Part shown: positions 1 to 11,564 of the stretch, piece by piece
Layout of the letters: each line of letters begins with the position of its first letter
Numbering within the stretch: the first letter of the stretch is position 1
Source: Hysterangium stoloniferum
Taxonomy: Eukaryota; Basidiomycota; Agaricomycetes; Hysterangiales; Hysterangiaceae
NCBI GenBank assembly: GCA_015178975.1
Contig: WHVD01000001.1
Coordinates: 248,001-312,000, forward strand
Direction of reading: 5' to 3'
Length of the DNA: 64,000 nucleotides
The notes under the pieces: model-generated
Database searches by the model: none
Told to the model about the DNA's origin: nothing
Seen by the model: only the letters and a program-made list of their open reading frames with translations
Translations under genes and position numbers: made by a program

Positions 1-3
1 GAT

Positions 4-2069
4 GTGATGGACACTATTCACACTGCAAGCAAAAAACATGGCGAAGAAGGAATTTGGACACACTCGGGGGCCATGAGCTTGAGCTATATGGAGCGCATTT
101 TTGAGTGGTCGGAAAGAGTCTTTCCAGTATCCTTTCCTCTGCATCATGCAACTGAACTCTCTTTGAACGAACGGCAAATGTTGCACAAGTATCTGGGTTG
201 GCATGCATTATCTGTCACTGCATGGACTGTCTGGACTGTCTGGACCAGGTATGCAATTAATTCTTCAATATTAATATGTGTACCATTGTAAACTGGTTTT
301 GTGGCATCTAAAATAGGAATTTTGAAACTGTGAAGCTGAAGTGGAAGCATCTCACATTTGGATGTGTGACAGAAGATGAATTTAGAATACCACATTGGAA
401 ATTATCTCTTGTTGAGAGGAAGAACTGGCAGAGTAAGCTCAACAATGAGGTGGATTTGCGGGGTATGTACACAGTCATAGATATTTTGAGAAATTGACAC
501 ACAAAGTGCATAGGACATATATATGAAATATATCCACAGCCCGAACTACCATCTGTTGATATGGATCAGCATATGCATAACTGGATTAGTTTTCTCGAAT
601 CACATGTCTATGGCCGAATATTGGAGTCTGAGGATTTTTTATTCCCATCTGTAGGGAGCAATGGCATTGTTCAACCTGGATCTGCCATGTCTCATGATGT
701 GGTCCAGAAATGGATTAAAGAGTTTTGTACAGGGGCTGGCATTGATGTCACACTCACTCATCTTTCAACTCACTGTTTCCGGCGGGGTGGCTTTCAATAT
801 CGCTTCATGCTAGCACCAGTCGGAAAATGTTGGACACTAGCAACAATCCGTTGGTGGGGTGGATGGGCAGAGGGAGAACATGTAAGTTTTGTTAAACCTC
901 AGACAGAGATTAATAAGAGCTAATATTGGTAAAGCGAGATACTCTAATAAGATACTTACTTGATGAGCTCTATTATTATGAGGGACATGGTGATGCTTTG
1001 CGACCAATTCAAAGTGAAGTCAACATGTCATTCCTTGGTGAGTATAAGGATATCCGCCCAGTGTCACTCTTAGAAATGAAAGAGTTGTGGTCTTCTATGG
1101 AGAGATCTATGGGGAAAACAATTAAAGCTGGATTCTCCCATTCAACTTCTGATGCAGCAGCCTCCCACCGGCATGGTGAACACACTGGAATACAATCCAA
1201 CAACAACACCACCAACACAACCAATGTGATGCCAATTCCACTTCCATTATCATCACTGTTGGCATCTCCACCTCCTGGGCTATGCATCCCAGCTGCACGA
1301 ATAGGCATTCCAAGGCATGAGCGATGGCTCACATTTGTACATGATTGGGAAAATATAGATGAAAGTTGGGGTCTCCACAAACCTCTGAAGGATTGGCTGA
1401 CTGAATGGAAGACTCACCCGGCTTTTGCAATGAGCTACTGTGCTCGTAAACTAATAGCTGAAGAGTACATATTAAAGTGTGTTAAAATTTTATTTACTTG
1501 ACTCATACTATTTTGATTTTAATTCCATGAATAGATGTGGATGTGATAATGAGGTCTTTCTAAAAAAATGGCCAATGGCAGTAAATGGTACAACAGAGCT
1601 CACCCTTGCACTAAGGGATGCTCTTAAAGAAGAAGGTATTTCTAAACCACGGAGAAGACAGTATGGTACTCCTAAAGAAAGGGAGAGAAAGTGTAAAAAT
1701 GGTGCTGAGGTCAATACTGGAGGGAAATGTTAGAGTATGATACTACAGCTCTAACATAGTCTATTATGATCTCCATATTTTTCTGATATTTGTAGTATTT
1801 TTCCCAGCACTGTAGGTGCAGTATTGAGTGAGTTACTTTAGGTCGGTACCTCCTGTATAGGTGCTTAGATAAGCACCTAGTAGTATAGTCCACTGTGGGT
1901 GTGGGAAAGTCTCCTTAGTGTTTACTTTCCAATCACACTCACAGGTATGTCTTTACAGTTGAATATACTTAGTGTTTACTTTCCAATCACACTCACAGGG
2001 GTGTTCTGCAAAGTGTTATTCAACTGTTTCAACAGGAAACACTCAGAGGGGACGAACTCAGCGAGGTGA
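4..2069 (+). pseudogene. Crypton-like tyrosine recombinase, 3' part, split by a solo LTR
   Basis: This is the C-terminal part of a DNA-cutting tyrosine recombinase of the kind carried by fungal Crypton elements; the gene runs off the left edge. Coding pieces are about 4-248, 333-462, 540-881, 935-1475 and 1535-1727. They are separated by GT-AG introns, the clearest being 882-934. Key residues seen are the box HCFRRGG (His-x-x-Arg), then IRWWGGWAEGEH, then across the intron RDTLIRYLLDEL, which holds the likely catalytic Tyr. The tail is Lys/Arg-rich. A 307-bp LTR (1728-2034) interrupts the last exon. Without it and one GGAAA copy, the frame continues to a TGA at 2067-2069. The family call rests on motif order only; exon borders before 540 are less certain. 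An integrase-like domesticated gene is the alternative. Confidence 0.6.
1728..2034. mobile_element. Solo LTR, 307 bp, target duplication GGAAA
   Basis: The element starts TGTTAGAG and ends TCAACA. It is flanked by GGAAA at 1723-1727 and 2035-2039. It holds a short terminal hairpin (TGTTAGAG / CTCTAACA at 1728-1756) and a 32-bp direct repeat at 1914-1945 and 1968-1999. It carries no coding sequence. It resembles in size and layout the 291-bp element at 16548-16838, so I treat both as solo LTRs of small, perhaps copia-type, elements. Confidence 0.75.
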
Positions 2070-2265
2070 GCTCTAGATAAGAAAACCATAGTTTTGCTAA
2101 CAAACATGAAGCCAATTAGACCTCACAGATGATCATCGCAAATAATGAGAACAATAACTTAAGAGATGACAATATATTGACACAGCACATTTACTCGGGC
2201 AAATCCCATGAATACACTTTCCCATTATCTTGACCAAAGTACAAATATTCACTGATGATATTCAG

Positions 2266-3545
2266 TCAATCTGCCGATTGCAACATAAACAAACCATGAG
2301 ACCAATAAAATATAGAGCAGTGATGATGGACATAAACCCACCAATAGCAGCCAACACTTTAGTGTTCGCAGTGTCCAAAATTGCCACTGTGCCTTTTCCC
2401 CTTCCAAGGTCTCATTTGTGTCCCATGTCCATAGTGCGATGGTATGTACCTGTTGCCAAGGCACTGAGGTTTGGCCATTCTCTTTTGTGAAAGGCCAAGG
2501 ATGTTATGTGCAATGAAAACCCTACATGGACAGAGTGGTATAAACTGAATGGTGAAGATTGTCAACTTTAATGACCGGGAACTATTTAAATTCGAAATTC
2601 AACCTTATAAGACCAATTGCTCCAGGTAGGGAAGTTCGAACGTCACCAAAGATACATCTGCACCCAGGGATATAGAGTCGCATTCTATCCATTATCACTC
2701 ACATACCACTTGATTCGAATGATATATTGAAAAAATATGATGGAATATGAGAGGCCACATACACTGTTGCATTTTGTCCAGATTTTGTCTTGTGATGCCG
2801 CTTGAAGACCTTTCGTATATGTTTTCTCTGCATCATCTTTTACTTCAACTTCAGATGCCTCCCCTCGGAGAATGGGCTTGATGACCTTCAATGTGAAGTT
2901 CACATTATTTTCGATTGTAAAAATGACAGATGTATGACCGGTGGATCCATTGGGACATAGAGCATGAAAGAATTAGGAACTAGAGCAAATAAGTGGTTGT
3001 CCAGGGAATACATAAATATACATTTACATCTGTGAACAGCAGTACCATTATACCCATTAGGACAGCCTTCCAATGGTCAGTGAGCAGCTCACCATTTCAC
3101 CCATATACACGGAGGGTAGTAAGGTCATTCATTGAGTGGAAGCTGGTTGCAAAGATAACTACATCTGCGTGGTAATTTTTAGTAGTGGTCCGCACGCCAC
3201 CTGGAACGAATTCAACAATTGGGTCCTTCGTCAAATTGACATTTGGAGATCCGAGCGACTTGAGATACTTCCCGTCTATGTCCCAGATCCTGTGCTGCAA
3301 CACGATTATTTAACCATTGTCGCTGTGTTATTCCTCCCCTCATACCTTGCGTGCAATGTCCCAATCAGGTGTCAACAGATCGTGAAACTTTTCTGGGCCA
3401 GTTTCATATATATATTTCATACACTCTGCCTCAGGTGCCTTCCTGGCCTTCACCCCAGATTCGGTAAGATGGAAGAGTTTCCATCCTTGCTCAAACACAC
3501 TAACATGTATGTGCGTGTCAACAGTGTGAAACCTGGAATATAGTG
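2266..3545 (-). pseudogene. Decayed flavin-dependent monooxygenase (FMO/BVMO type), C-terminal two thirds
   Basis: Minus-strand exons can be pieced together. About 3540-3340 gives HVSVFEQGWKLFH and further family-like sequence. About 3305-3150 gives RIWDIDGKYLKSLG and YHADVVIFAT, the usual conserved box of flavin monooxygenases. About 2960-2600 gives PNGSTGHTSVIFTIEN and the Trp/Tyr-rich end. About 2440-2266 encodes a C-terminal membrane helix. The FAD-binding GxGxxG region is not found upstream. An in-frame TGA lies in the exon near 2630, and the frame is broken after it. Members oxidise small organic substrates with NADPH and FAD. The missing N-terminus and the stop make this a pseudogene. 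Confidence 0.6.
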
Positions 3546-4011
3546 TAAAAGTTAAAAATTAGAATATGCGCTGAGGAAGGATGAGGATTTGTACTTACCT
3601 TGAAGATGTGCCCCAGTTGGTATTTTACATATAATATTGAAAACATTGTTTCGTCAAGCATCGAGTTGCACTGACGGTCTCTCGTAATTATATCGTAAAT
3701 ATTGTATAATATATATATATTCTTTTTTACATTTCGGCCAGGCACAACAAAGTGTAGGAAAGTGATACCTAATTGGGAACACACGTGGGGTATCCTGGGT
3801 GAGCTGAGCGCCTGGAGTATCCTGAGAGAGGCGGTGAACATGGAGGCAAAAAAATGGCTTAAAATTGGCAAACTAAGTATTATTAAGGATTGAGAGGAGA
3901 AAGCTGTTGCAGGTGGACTTGTGGAATTGGCTTGTCCTACTGAGTTTCTCATGATTGAAGGCATGTTGATGAGGAGCCCCTACGATGTTCACTTTACACT
4001 AAATTGACATT

Positions 4012-4683
4012 ATGGCAGCAAAACAGGGTGTAAAACAACACACTGGCAAGATGGCAGTCATGACAAATCACCTTCTTAATTGTGAGTATTGTCCTGATGA
4101 GGTCAAAAAGAAGGCACACATGTATAAGTGAGGGGCTGAATCAGATAGTAGTTCAGTTGAAAAGGAAAAAGGGACACACAATTCAGCAGGAAGTGGTCTG
4201 AAGAGAAAAAAACAGAAGTGCTTTACAGTGGTGGCAGCAAAGACATTGATATTTCCCCCCACAAAGCAGGTTGAATTTGAAAATCAGCTCCTGTGAGCCT
4301 GTATTTCTGCTGGTTGGTCTTTCAATTCAATAATGGATCCTGAAGTCTCCAAACTTTTTGCAACCTTCATACCAGGTGACCGTAAGAAGCTCTCCACTAC
4401 AATTCTGAAGCATGAGATTGTTTGGGTTGAAGGGTCTATTCAAGAGGCTTTGAAGGGACATTATGCCACACTCCAGGCTGATGGTTGGAAAGATATCTCA
4501 AGAAAGCATCTTGTGGCACTTATGGTAGCAACTAATCGCCAGGTATGTATGTATGTCACAGTAATAATCCATTTAGACAATTAGAAATATTGGTCTCCAT
4601 TTAGGCTCACCTAATGCACATTCATGTCAGTCATCTGGATGAAAAACAGGAGAAAACATCTTCAAACTTCTCAAGGAAGAACT
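4012..4683 (+). pseudogene. hAT-family transposase fragment
   Basis: From the ATG at 4012 the frame reads a BED-type finger-like start (NHLLNCEYCPDEVKKKA). It then passes an in-frame TGA near 4128 and a second near 4294. Next come ISAGWSFNSIMDPEVSKLF and LQADGWKDISRKHLVALM, which match the conserved N-terminal half of basidiomycete hAT transposases, including the first catalytic Asp region (ADGW). A GT-AG intron follows at about 4542-4603, and the next exon starts AHLMHIH. The sequence is cut off at about 4684 by an unrelated repeat, so the catalytic C-terminal half is missing. Confidence 0.65.
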
Positions 4684-5316
4684 AGGTTTCTCACTTTGTC
4701 TGCGCTTCTATCATCAAAAATTCAAATGACTTGGCAGTTTCCACTGAGAGTCTCTGTCACCCTTGGTTCTATGCACTTTCTGGCAGTCAACTATCCTCTG
4801 AGAAGTCCTACCTTTGGAATGGGATGCAGGTGCAGTTCTGTGCACAGGTAAATATATCTCGCCAATATATCAAAGTAGCAACAGGTTTCTCGTTTCATCT
4901 ATGCTTCTATCAGAGATTCAAATTATTTAATCCTGTTTTCCACCAAGAGTCCCTGTTGCCCTTGGTTCTATGCACTTTGCACAGTCAACTATTGATATCT
5001 TGTCAACATGAAACTAACAAAGGGTCTCTCACTTCTATTAGAGATTCAAATCACTCGGTCGTGTTTTTCCACTGAGACTCTTTGTTGCTCTTGGTTGTAT
5101 GCACTTTCTGGCAGTCAACTATCCTCTGATTGGCACTGGACATGCTCAGGGAATCTGCAGATGCTCTCCTGGTGTTCAAGAGTTCCGCTTCTTCAGTAGG
5201 AAGCAATCAATATGGTATGTCTTGCCATAAAAAATCGAAATTGCAGATTCATTATGATTTTCTTAAGATTACAATTCATCTAATTATAGGTTATTTGTAT
5301 ACCCATTACATGGGAC
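4684..5316 (+). repeat. Inverted orphan copy of the aquaporin upstream repeat
   Basis: This stretch matches, in opposite orientation, the DNA at about 45960-46530 upstream of aquaporin 2, and less fully 15960-16290 and 50150-50400. It contains three degenerate copies of a 110-190 bp unit (typical core: ctatgcactttctggcagtc). At 5131-5217 it encodes LDMLRESADALLVFKSSASS, followed at once by a GTATGT splice-donor-like site that all four copies keep. No aquaporin exon follows, so this is a stray duplicate inserted at the broken end of the hAT fragment. Confidence 0.7.
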
Positions 5317-5556
5317 TAGTACCTGGAAAGTTCTCGGCAAATTTTGTACTTTATGGAGTTCAGAGTTAAGCCACCCACACTATGTATGTGAAGAAGTACT
5401 GTAAGGGGGACTCTAAGTCAATATTCAAACTGAAGAGAAGTGATATACAGGATATATCTTTTGTACTAATAAAGGGCAAGGTGAAATACTAAACTGGAGC
5501 AAACAAGTCACAAGTGGAATAAAGAATCATAGATAGAGCAAAAGGAATCATGAAAG

Positions 5557-6535
5557 TGTTAAGCTTGGAGCTTATGGATTGGTCTCTGGAGAAACCTGCA
5601 GATATTCTAGGGAAGGATGTTACAACTGGAAATCCTACTGGACTCTGGGCACTAACCTATACACACCTGTACCCTACATGCACCAATTATCAGTTTACCA
5701 GAATACCTGCTGGACTCTGTACGTCAGACCTGTCCATGCTCGACCTTCGTTACTTCATGTATCAGTCACCGGAATACCCACCAGACTCCGTCCCTGTCTA
5801 TCCCCAACCCTGTCCCACACACCAGTCACTGGACCCTGCTTGGAAAACCCGTCAGCTCTCTAACTGAGCCCCATTCCCATTATGGTCAAATGATCTGTCA
5901 TGATTTGGACTCCACTCCCGCCCCGTTCCCATTATGGTTTTATGACCTGTCACGATTCGGACTCCGCTCTGTTCCATCCCATTCCTAATACCAAGTTTGG
6001 TGTTTATTTATCTCGTTTTATGTTTGCTAGTTTAGTTTTCATTATTACTGGATTTGGTATGTTATTCATTCCACAGTCTATATAGTCTGGCAGATGTTGT
6101 ACATACAATCCAGTCAGAAAATCAGCTTAGATTCTCCCCAGTAATCTTAGTATATTGTCCGCTCTATTCTCCTCTTTGAAACACACTGCTCTTACTTGTT
6201 GGAGCCCATGGGCTCTGACCCATCTATCACTCGACCTCCGACCTATTCATCCTGACCTCTCAACCACAAACCCTGCCTGGACTCCCCGGGATTCCCATCT
6301 GCCCATTTGAAATTGGATAAGATGATCTCATGAGGGTGCACCCTATAAGCTGAAGCCAAGTCCTACCGGCTTTCCTGCAGGTTTCTCCAGAAACCTTCCA
6401 TGTATGCAGCTTAACAAAGGACATGGCTTCAGCTTATATGCTACACCTTTGCAAGATTGTGTTGTCCAGATTCAGACAGGAGCAGACTGAGTTACAATAG
6501 AGATCACTTGTAGGAGGTCTGAAAATAATATCTAA
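5557..6535 (-). mobile_element. Old LTR fragment (minus), split by a family-A LTR
   Basis: The bases 5557-5617 and 6422-6535 join across the inserted LTR at 5618-6416. Together they read as the start of a minus-strand LTR: TGTTAAGC, then GAGAAACCTGCAG, then the common box catGGCTTCAGCTTATATGC. The true far end is unclear; 6535 is the last TAACA I can place. Confidence 0.45.
5618..6416 (+). mobile_element. Solo LTR family A, target duplication AAGGA
   Basis: It starts TGTTACAACTGG and ends GCTTAACA, 799 bp. It is flanked by AAGGA (5613-5617 and 6417-6421). It carries the family-A landmarks: a TATA-like tctatatag, the conserved start-site region CAATCCAGTCAGAAAATC about 25-30 bp further, and the 3' box ATAAGCTGAAGCCAAGTCC. 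It has few CpGs, so it is an older copy. It lies inside the older minus LTR that starts at 5557. Confidence 0.85.
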
Positions 6536-6709
6536 CAGGCACTAGGCTACATACAACAAACTAGGGGTATGGATGTACAGTTCTCACTTGATAGACTTGA
6601 TCCACCCCCACCCCAACCTGTGATGTATTGCTTTTGTTGAGAATCCTAAGTACTTAGCAGTGACTTAAAGACAACAACTATGATATATGAAAGGGTTGAG
6701 TGTGTCAGT
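6422..6709. other. Gap between LTRs, no gene seen
   Basis: Apart from the end of the split LTR fragment up to about 6535, this stretch has no open frame or repeat that I can support. Confidence 0.5.
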
Positions 6710-7734
6710 TGTTAGGATATACACACAGGCCGGGTTTCCAGAGAAACCCGCAGGATATCCGGTAGGACTTGGCTTCAGCTTATAGGCTGCGCCCTCGCTA
6801 GATTGTGTTGTCCAATTTCAAACAGACGGATGGGGATCCTGGGGAGTCTGGGCGGGGTTCGTGGGTCGTAGGTCATAAGTCAGGGGTCGTGGGTCGTAAG
6901 TCGGAGGTCGTGGGTCATGAGTCGAGATAGTTGAGAGAGATAGATGCACCGGAGCCCGTGGGCTCTGACTAGTGCGAGCGATGTGAATCAAGTAAGGTTT
7001 TAGAGCAGAAAATGTTATTAGATTACTGGGGGGAATCTAAGCTAATTTTCTGACTGGATTGTATGTACAACATCTGCCAGTTTATATAGACCATGGAGTG
7101 AATGACATACCAAATCCAGTAATGATGAAACGAAACTAACAAAACATAAAACGGGAATAGTAAACACCAAATTGGTGCTAGGAACGGGACGGAACGGAGC
7201 GGAGTCCGAATTGTGACAAAGCATAACCCATAATGGGAAATGGAGCGGGAGCGGAGTCCTAAATCGTGACAGGTCATTTGACTAAAATGGGAACGGGGCT
7301 CGATTAGAGCAGTGACGGGATTCTGAGCGGGTCCGGTGACTGATGCGTGGGACAAAGACGGACATAGACAGAGATGGAGTCCAGGGGAAGTCTGGTGACT
7401 GATATGTGTCGTAATGAGGTCGAATGTAACGAGTCTTGACGTAACGGAGTCTGGGCAGGAAATCCTATAAACAGCCAATTGGTGCTTGTAGCGCGTGGGG
7501 GCGTACAGGTTAGTGCCCGGAGTCCGGTGGGATTGTCCGGTCGTAACACAGCCCACGACCTCTGACCTACGACCCCTCAACCCATGAACCCTGCCCAGAC
7601 TCCCTGGGATTCCCGTCCGCCTGTCTGAAATTCGACAACACGATCTTGCAAGGGCACAGCCTATAAGCTGAAGCCAAGTCCTACTGGATTTCCCGTGGGT
7701 TTCTCCAGAAACCCGCCGTGTATGTACCCTAACA
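6710..7734 (-). mobile_element. Family-A LTR (minus, 6710-7548) joined to an inverted 3' LTR fragment (7549-7734)
   Basis: The minus LTR starts TGTTAGGATATACAC at 6710 and ends GTCGTAACA at 7548, 839 bp. Directly after it comes the 3' fifth of another family-A LTR in plus orientation, ending ACCCTAACA at 7734, which makes a palindromic junction. No matching 5-bp duplication was found. The long open frame on the minus strand of this LTR recurs in other family-A copies and is not a gene. Confidence 0.8.
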
Positions 7735-9323
7735 GTTTAGCTTAGTGTATTGAGGAGATAGGTTGTAGCTAAGTCAATATACTGATTGGATTGTGGTTAA
7801 AAAGATGAATAGACTATATAGACTAATTCATTATTGTACTACTAATCTGCTGAAACAAAAAGGCAAGGCATGTGAGCAAGAAAATAACAGGATTAACCAT
7901 TCTGGAGTATACATACATATGGGTCAAGTTGATATGGGAACAGGTACCAAAACACAATATCAAGTGAACATATGCATGTCAAAACATAATCAGGAACAAA
8001 CTGGGTCACAGCTTAGTAAGTGTCTAGAGAATATGGGAAGTTGTAAGGGGACAAGTCATGCACACTTTATTTTCCCCAGATTAGTACCCCCCAGACTATG
8101 CCTTATTGTCTATTCCATTTTATTACCTCCCCATAACAGGACATCTTATTCTTTATAGGGTACATTGAACTGATGTAAGAGGGCGCTTAAGGCGTGGGAA
8201 AATACACTGCGTGCTGTATAGCTGACGTGTCACACCTGGTAGAGTTTCCTTAGACTTTTCTCTTTGGATTTCCTCTACTAGGTGAGTAGATAGTTATCTT
8301 GTATTTAGTCATTTATATATACCTTTGGATTTCCTCTACTAGTGTGATATCCACTCTTAGAGTTGCCCTTACAGAAGTCCATATGAGGTCCAGGTCAGAA
8401 GCCACACTTATAGCAAGAAAGGGCTATTACTGGGAGGATCTGGGGCCCAGGTCCTAACAACACAATACAATGAGACTAAGATGGGAAAACAACAAGAACA
8501 ATAAACCCCAATGAGAATGGATCTTGGATACTAAGAAGTCAGCTAAGATATATTGATTGAGTATAACATTATAGCTGAGAATATGGTCAGCATGGTCCTA
8601 AAAATATTCATTCTCTTAGGTGGTATTGTCTTTTTGCATTATTATAGCTTTCTCTTTGATTGTGTCATGTAATAGGTAAAGTTGATATCAATTACTCAAG
8701 CCATCAATTAAACTGTCATGCTACAGTCGATTTTACCACCCTCAATACAATCTGGGTTCAATCAGTCTACCTTTCATTCTCTAATCTTGCAGAGACAATG
8801 CATGTATTCAACATATGAACATTACTGCTTCACCCCCATTGACTTTACTTGCTTTCTAAACTATTGATGTTTGATATAGTTAGGATAGCTAATAGCTTGT
8901 GATTGAACAGTCAATACTCAAGATGTATATCTTTTCTTAGCTAAATTAGTTTAAGACAATTGTCACTGTGCAAGTGCAGTTATGTGTAGTCACACTATAT
9001 TCTGTCATGTGCAGTTATTGCATAGCAGCCATGATTTTTATAGATAGTAATGTGCAGTTGCACAGCATCATTTTATGTATATAAACAGCAGAGCTGAATT
9101 ATGAAATATAAGCCTTTTGAACCATCTTAAACTACACAGTATCATCCCATTTGCATTCATGCATCTTATTCACATGTTCCAGGTTTATGGGATCTTACCT
9201 TTCTCAGGTTAGTGAGAATTCTCCTTGTCATTAATGTGACTTATCTTAATTCACTCCCTTTCCCAGATTCTATTCTACCTTTAAATACTCACAAATAAGA
9301 ACCCTAACTTAATAGACTACTGA
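7735..9323. other. Intergenic, possible small LTR at about 8174-8459
   Basis: No protein family is recognisable. At 8174 a sequence starts TGTAAGAGGGC and contains two copies of ctttggatttcctctactag (about 8262 and 8323), the twin-repeat layout of the small LTRs at 1728 and 16548. Possible ends are CCCTTACA (8373) or CCTAACA (8459); no target duplication was found. An open frame at 7793-8158 has low-complexity composition and no recognised motif. Confidence 0.35.
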
Positions 9324-10163
9324 TGTTACGACCAGACAATCCTGCCAGACTCCGGGCACTAACCCGTACACCCCCACGCGCTACAAGCACCAATTGTCTG
9401 TTTATAGGATTTCCCGCCTGGACTCCATTACATCAAGACTCGTTACGTTCGACCTCATTACGACACATATCAGTCACCGGACTTCCCCCGGACTCCGTCT
9501 CTGTCTATGTCCGTCTTTGTCCCATGCATCAGTCACTGGACCCTGCTCAGAATCCTGTCACCACTCTAATCGAGCCCCGTTCCCATTTTAGTCAAATGAC
9601 CTGTCACGATTTAGGACTCCACTCCCACTCCATTTCCCGTTATGGGTTATGCTTTGTCACAATTCAGACTCCGCTCTGTTCCGTCCCATTCCTAACACCA
9701 ATTTGGTGTTTACTATTCCCGTTTTATGTTTTGTTAGTTTCATTTTGTCATTACTGGATTTGGTATGTCATTCACTCCATGGTCTATATAAACTGGCAGA
9801 TGTTGTACATACAATCCAGTCAGAAAATTAGCTTAGATTCCCCCCAGTAATCTAATAACATTTTCCGCTCTAAAACCTTACTTGATTCACATCGCTTGCA
9901 CTAGTCAGAGCCCACAGGCTCCGGCGCATCTATCTCTCTCAACTATCTCGACTCATGACCCACGACCTCCAACTTATGACCCACGACCCCTGACTTATGA
10001 CCTACGACCCACAAACCCCACCCGGACTCCCTGGGATCCCTGTCCGTCTGTTTGAAATTGGACAACACGATCTAGCAAGGGCGCAGCCTATAAGCTGAAG
10101 CCAAGTCCTACCGGATATCCTGCAGGTTTCTCCGGAAACCCGGCCTGTGTGTGTATCCTAACA
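9324..10163 (+). mobile_element. Solo LTR family A
   Basis: It starts TGTTACGACCAGACAATCC and ends GTATCCTAACA, 840 bp, with TATA-like tctatataaac and the 3' box ATAAGCTGAAGCCAAGTCC. It directly abuts a truncated minus copy (10164-10808), and no clean target duplication is left, which suggests recombination between copies. Its plus-strand open frame of 175 codons is a recurrent LTR frame, not a gene. Confidence 0.85.
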
Positions 10164-10808
10164 GGCTGAGAGGTTGGGGAGTCAAGATAAATAAGAGAGA
10201 TAGCTGTGTTGGAGCCTGTGGGCTCCAACTAGCGAGAGCGGTGTAATTCAAGGAGGAGTTTAGAGCGGAAAATGTTATTAGATTACTGGGGAGAATCTAA
10301 GCTAATTTTCTGACTGGATTGTATGTACAACATCTGCCAGTTTATATAGACCATGGAGTGAATGACATACCAAATCCAGTAATGATGAAATGAAACTAGC
10401 AAAACATAAAACGAGAATAGTAAACACCAAATTTGGTGTTAGGAATGGGACGGAACAGAGCAGAGTCCGAATTGTGACAAATCATAAACCATAATGGGAA
10501 ACAGAGTGGGAGTGGAGTCCAAATTGTGACAGGTCATTTGACTAAAATGGGAATGGGGCTCAGTTAGAGGGATGATGGGTTTTCCGAGCAGGGTCCAGTG
10601 ACTGACGTGTGGGATGAGGTCGGAAATAGACAGGGACGGAGTCCAGCGGGTATTCCAGTGACTGATACACGATGTAACAAAGTCAAATGTGGACAAGTCT
10701 GACATACAGAGTCTGGTGGGAATTCTGGTAAACTGACAATCGGTGCATATAGGGTGTGGGTGCGTATAAGTTAGTGCCTGGAGTCTGGCAGGAATTCCAG
10801 TCATAACA
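10164..10808 (-). mobile_element. Truncated family-A LTR (minus)
   Basis: This matches the inner and distal three quarters of family A in minus orientation and ends CAGTCATAACA. The first 200 bp or so of the LTR are missing at the junction with the preceding plus-strand copy. Confidence 0.75.
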
Positions 10809-10825
10809 TAAACTATGAGACTTGA

Positions 10826-11564
10826 TGTTAAGAACTGAAAACTGACTAATGTCGGTGGCCGACAGGGACCGATCGGAAGGACTTGGCTTCAGCTTATATG
10901 CTGCACCCTCGCAAATATCCGTAGTGTGTCCTTAAATTTCAGACGGGTGAAGACTAATCCTAAAGAGTTCCTTTCGGCGAGATACCGATCGGGACTGAAG
11001 GACAAGTCAAGTGTCGGGCCAAGGGGTCGGGGCCGGGAGTGAGCGAGTGCACGCGAAGGCAGATGAGGGGATCTTTAGTATGAGACTGTTACAGGCTTAT
11101 GAGGGTATTCTGAGTCGATATTCTGATTGTCTAGTAACTACAACTACAGTGGGTTCATATACAAGTAACAGGCATCTAGGAAATACTAACGGGGAGAAAG
11201 GCGGAAAACGGTATTAACAATAAGCTTGACTAGGAGTGGGAAGTTTATGATTAGTTTGGAGGCCGAAGAGATAACCGAGAGCAGAATTACGGAAAAAGGA
11301 AATAGTTCGAGGACTACAAATATAGATAGACATATGTGAAACATAGGATAGAACGGATCATGATAATAAAAGGGACATATCAAAAGTTTAACCAGATAGT
11401 ACAAGTATATTTTGATGTGGGCGTAAACAGAGTTTGATCACCGCGAAAGCATACATCAGCATCGGGGGCGATGGTTTCCGATGTGGTGACTTGAGTGATA
11501 ACTTGAATTGTCAATAGGTGGCGATAACCTCGGGGACCAATAGGGTTGTGACACGGTCGTAACA
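10826..11564 (-). mobile_element. Solo LTR of the gypsy (family B) chromovirus, target duplication CTTGA
   Basis: It starts TGTTAAGAACTGAAAACTG and ends GTCGTAACA, 739 bp, and is flanked by CTTGA (10821-10825 and 11565-11569). It is a diverged minus-strand relative of the gypsy-1 LTRs at 21607 and 28652, including the 3' box (here ACTTGGCTTCAGCTTATATGC). Confidence 0.85.

Noticed and set aside
3518-3964. 148-codon minus-strand ORF as the monooxygenase N-terminus
   Set aside because: It lacks the FAD-binding glycine motif and shows no continuity with the recognised exons.
9323-9850. 175-codon plus-strand ORF
   Set aside because: It lies wholly in a family-A LTR and recurs, broken or in other lengths, in every copy (7023-7580, 60975-61511, 18079-18333), with no start context or domain; it is LTR sequence without stops, not a gene.
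9319-10168. Target duplication for the family-A LTR at 9324
   Set aside because: The flanks are ACTGA and GGCTG and do not match; the right side is another truncated LTR, so the border is a recombination join.
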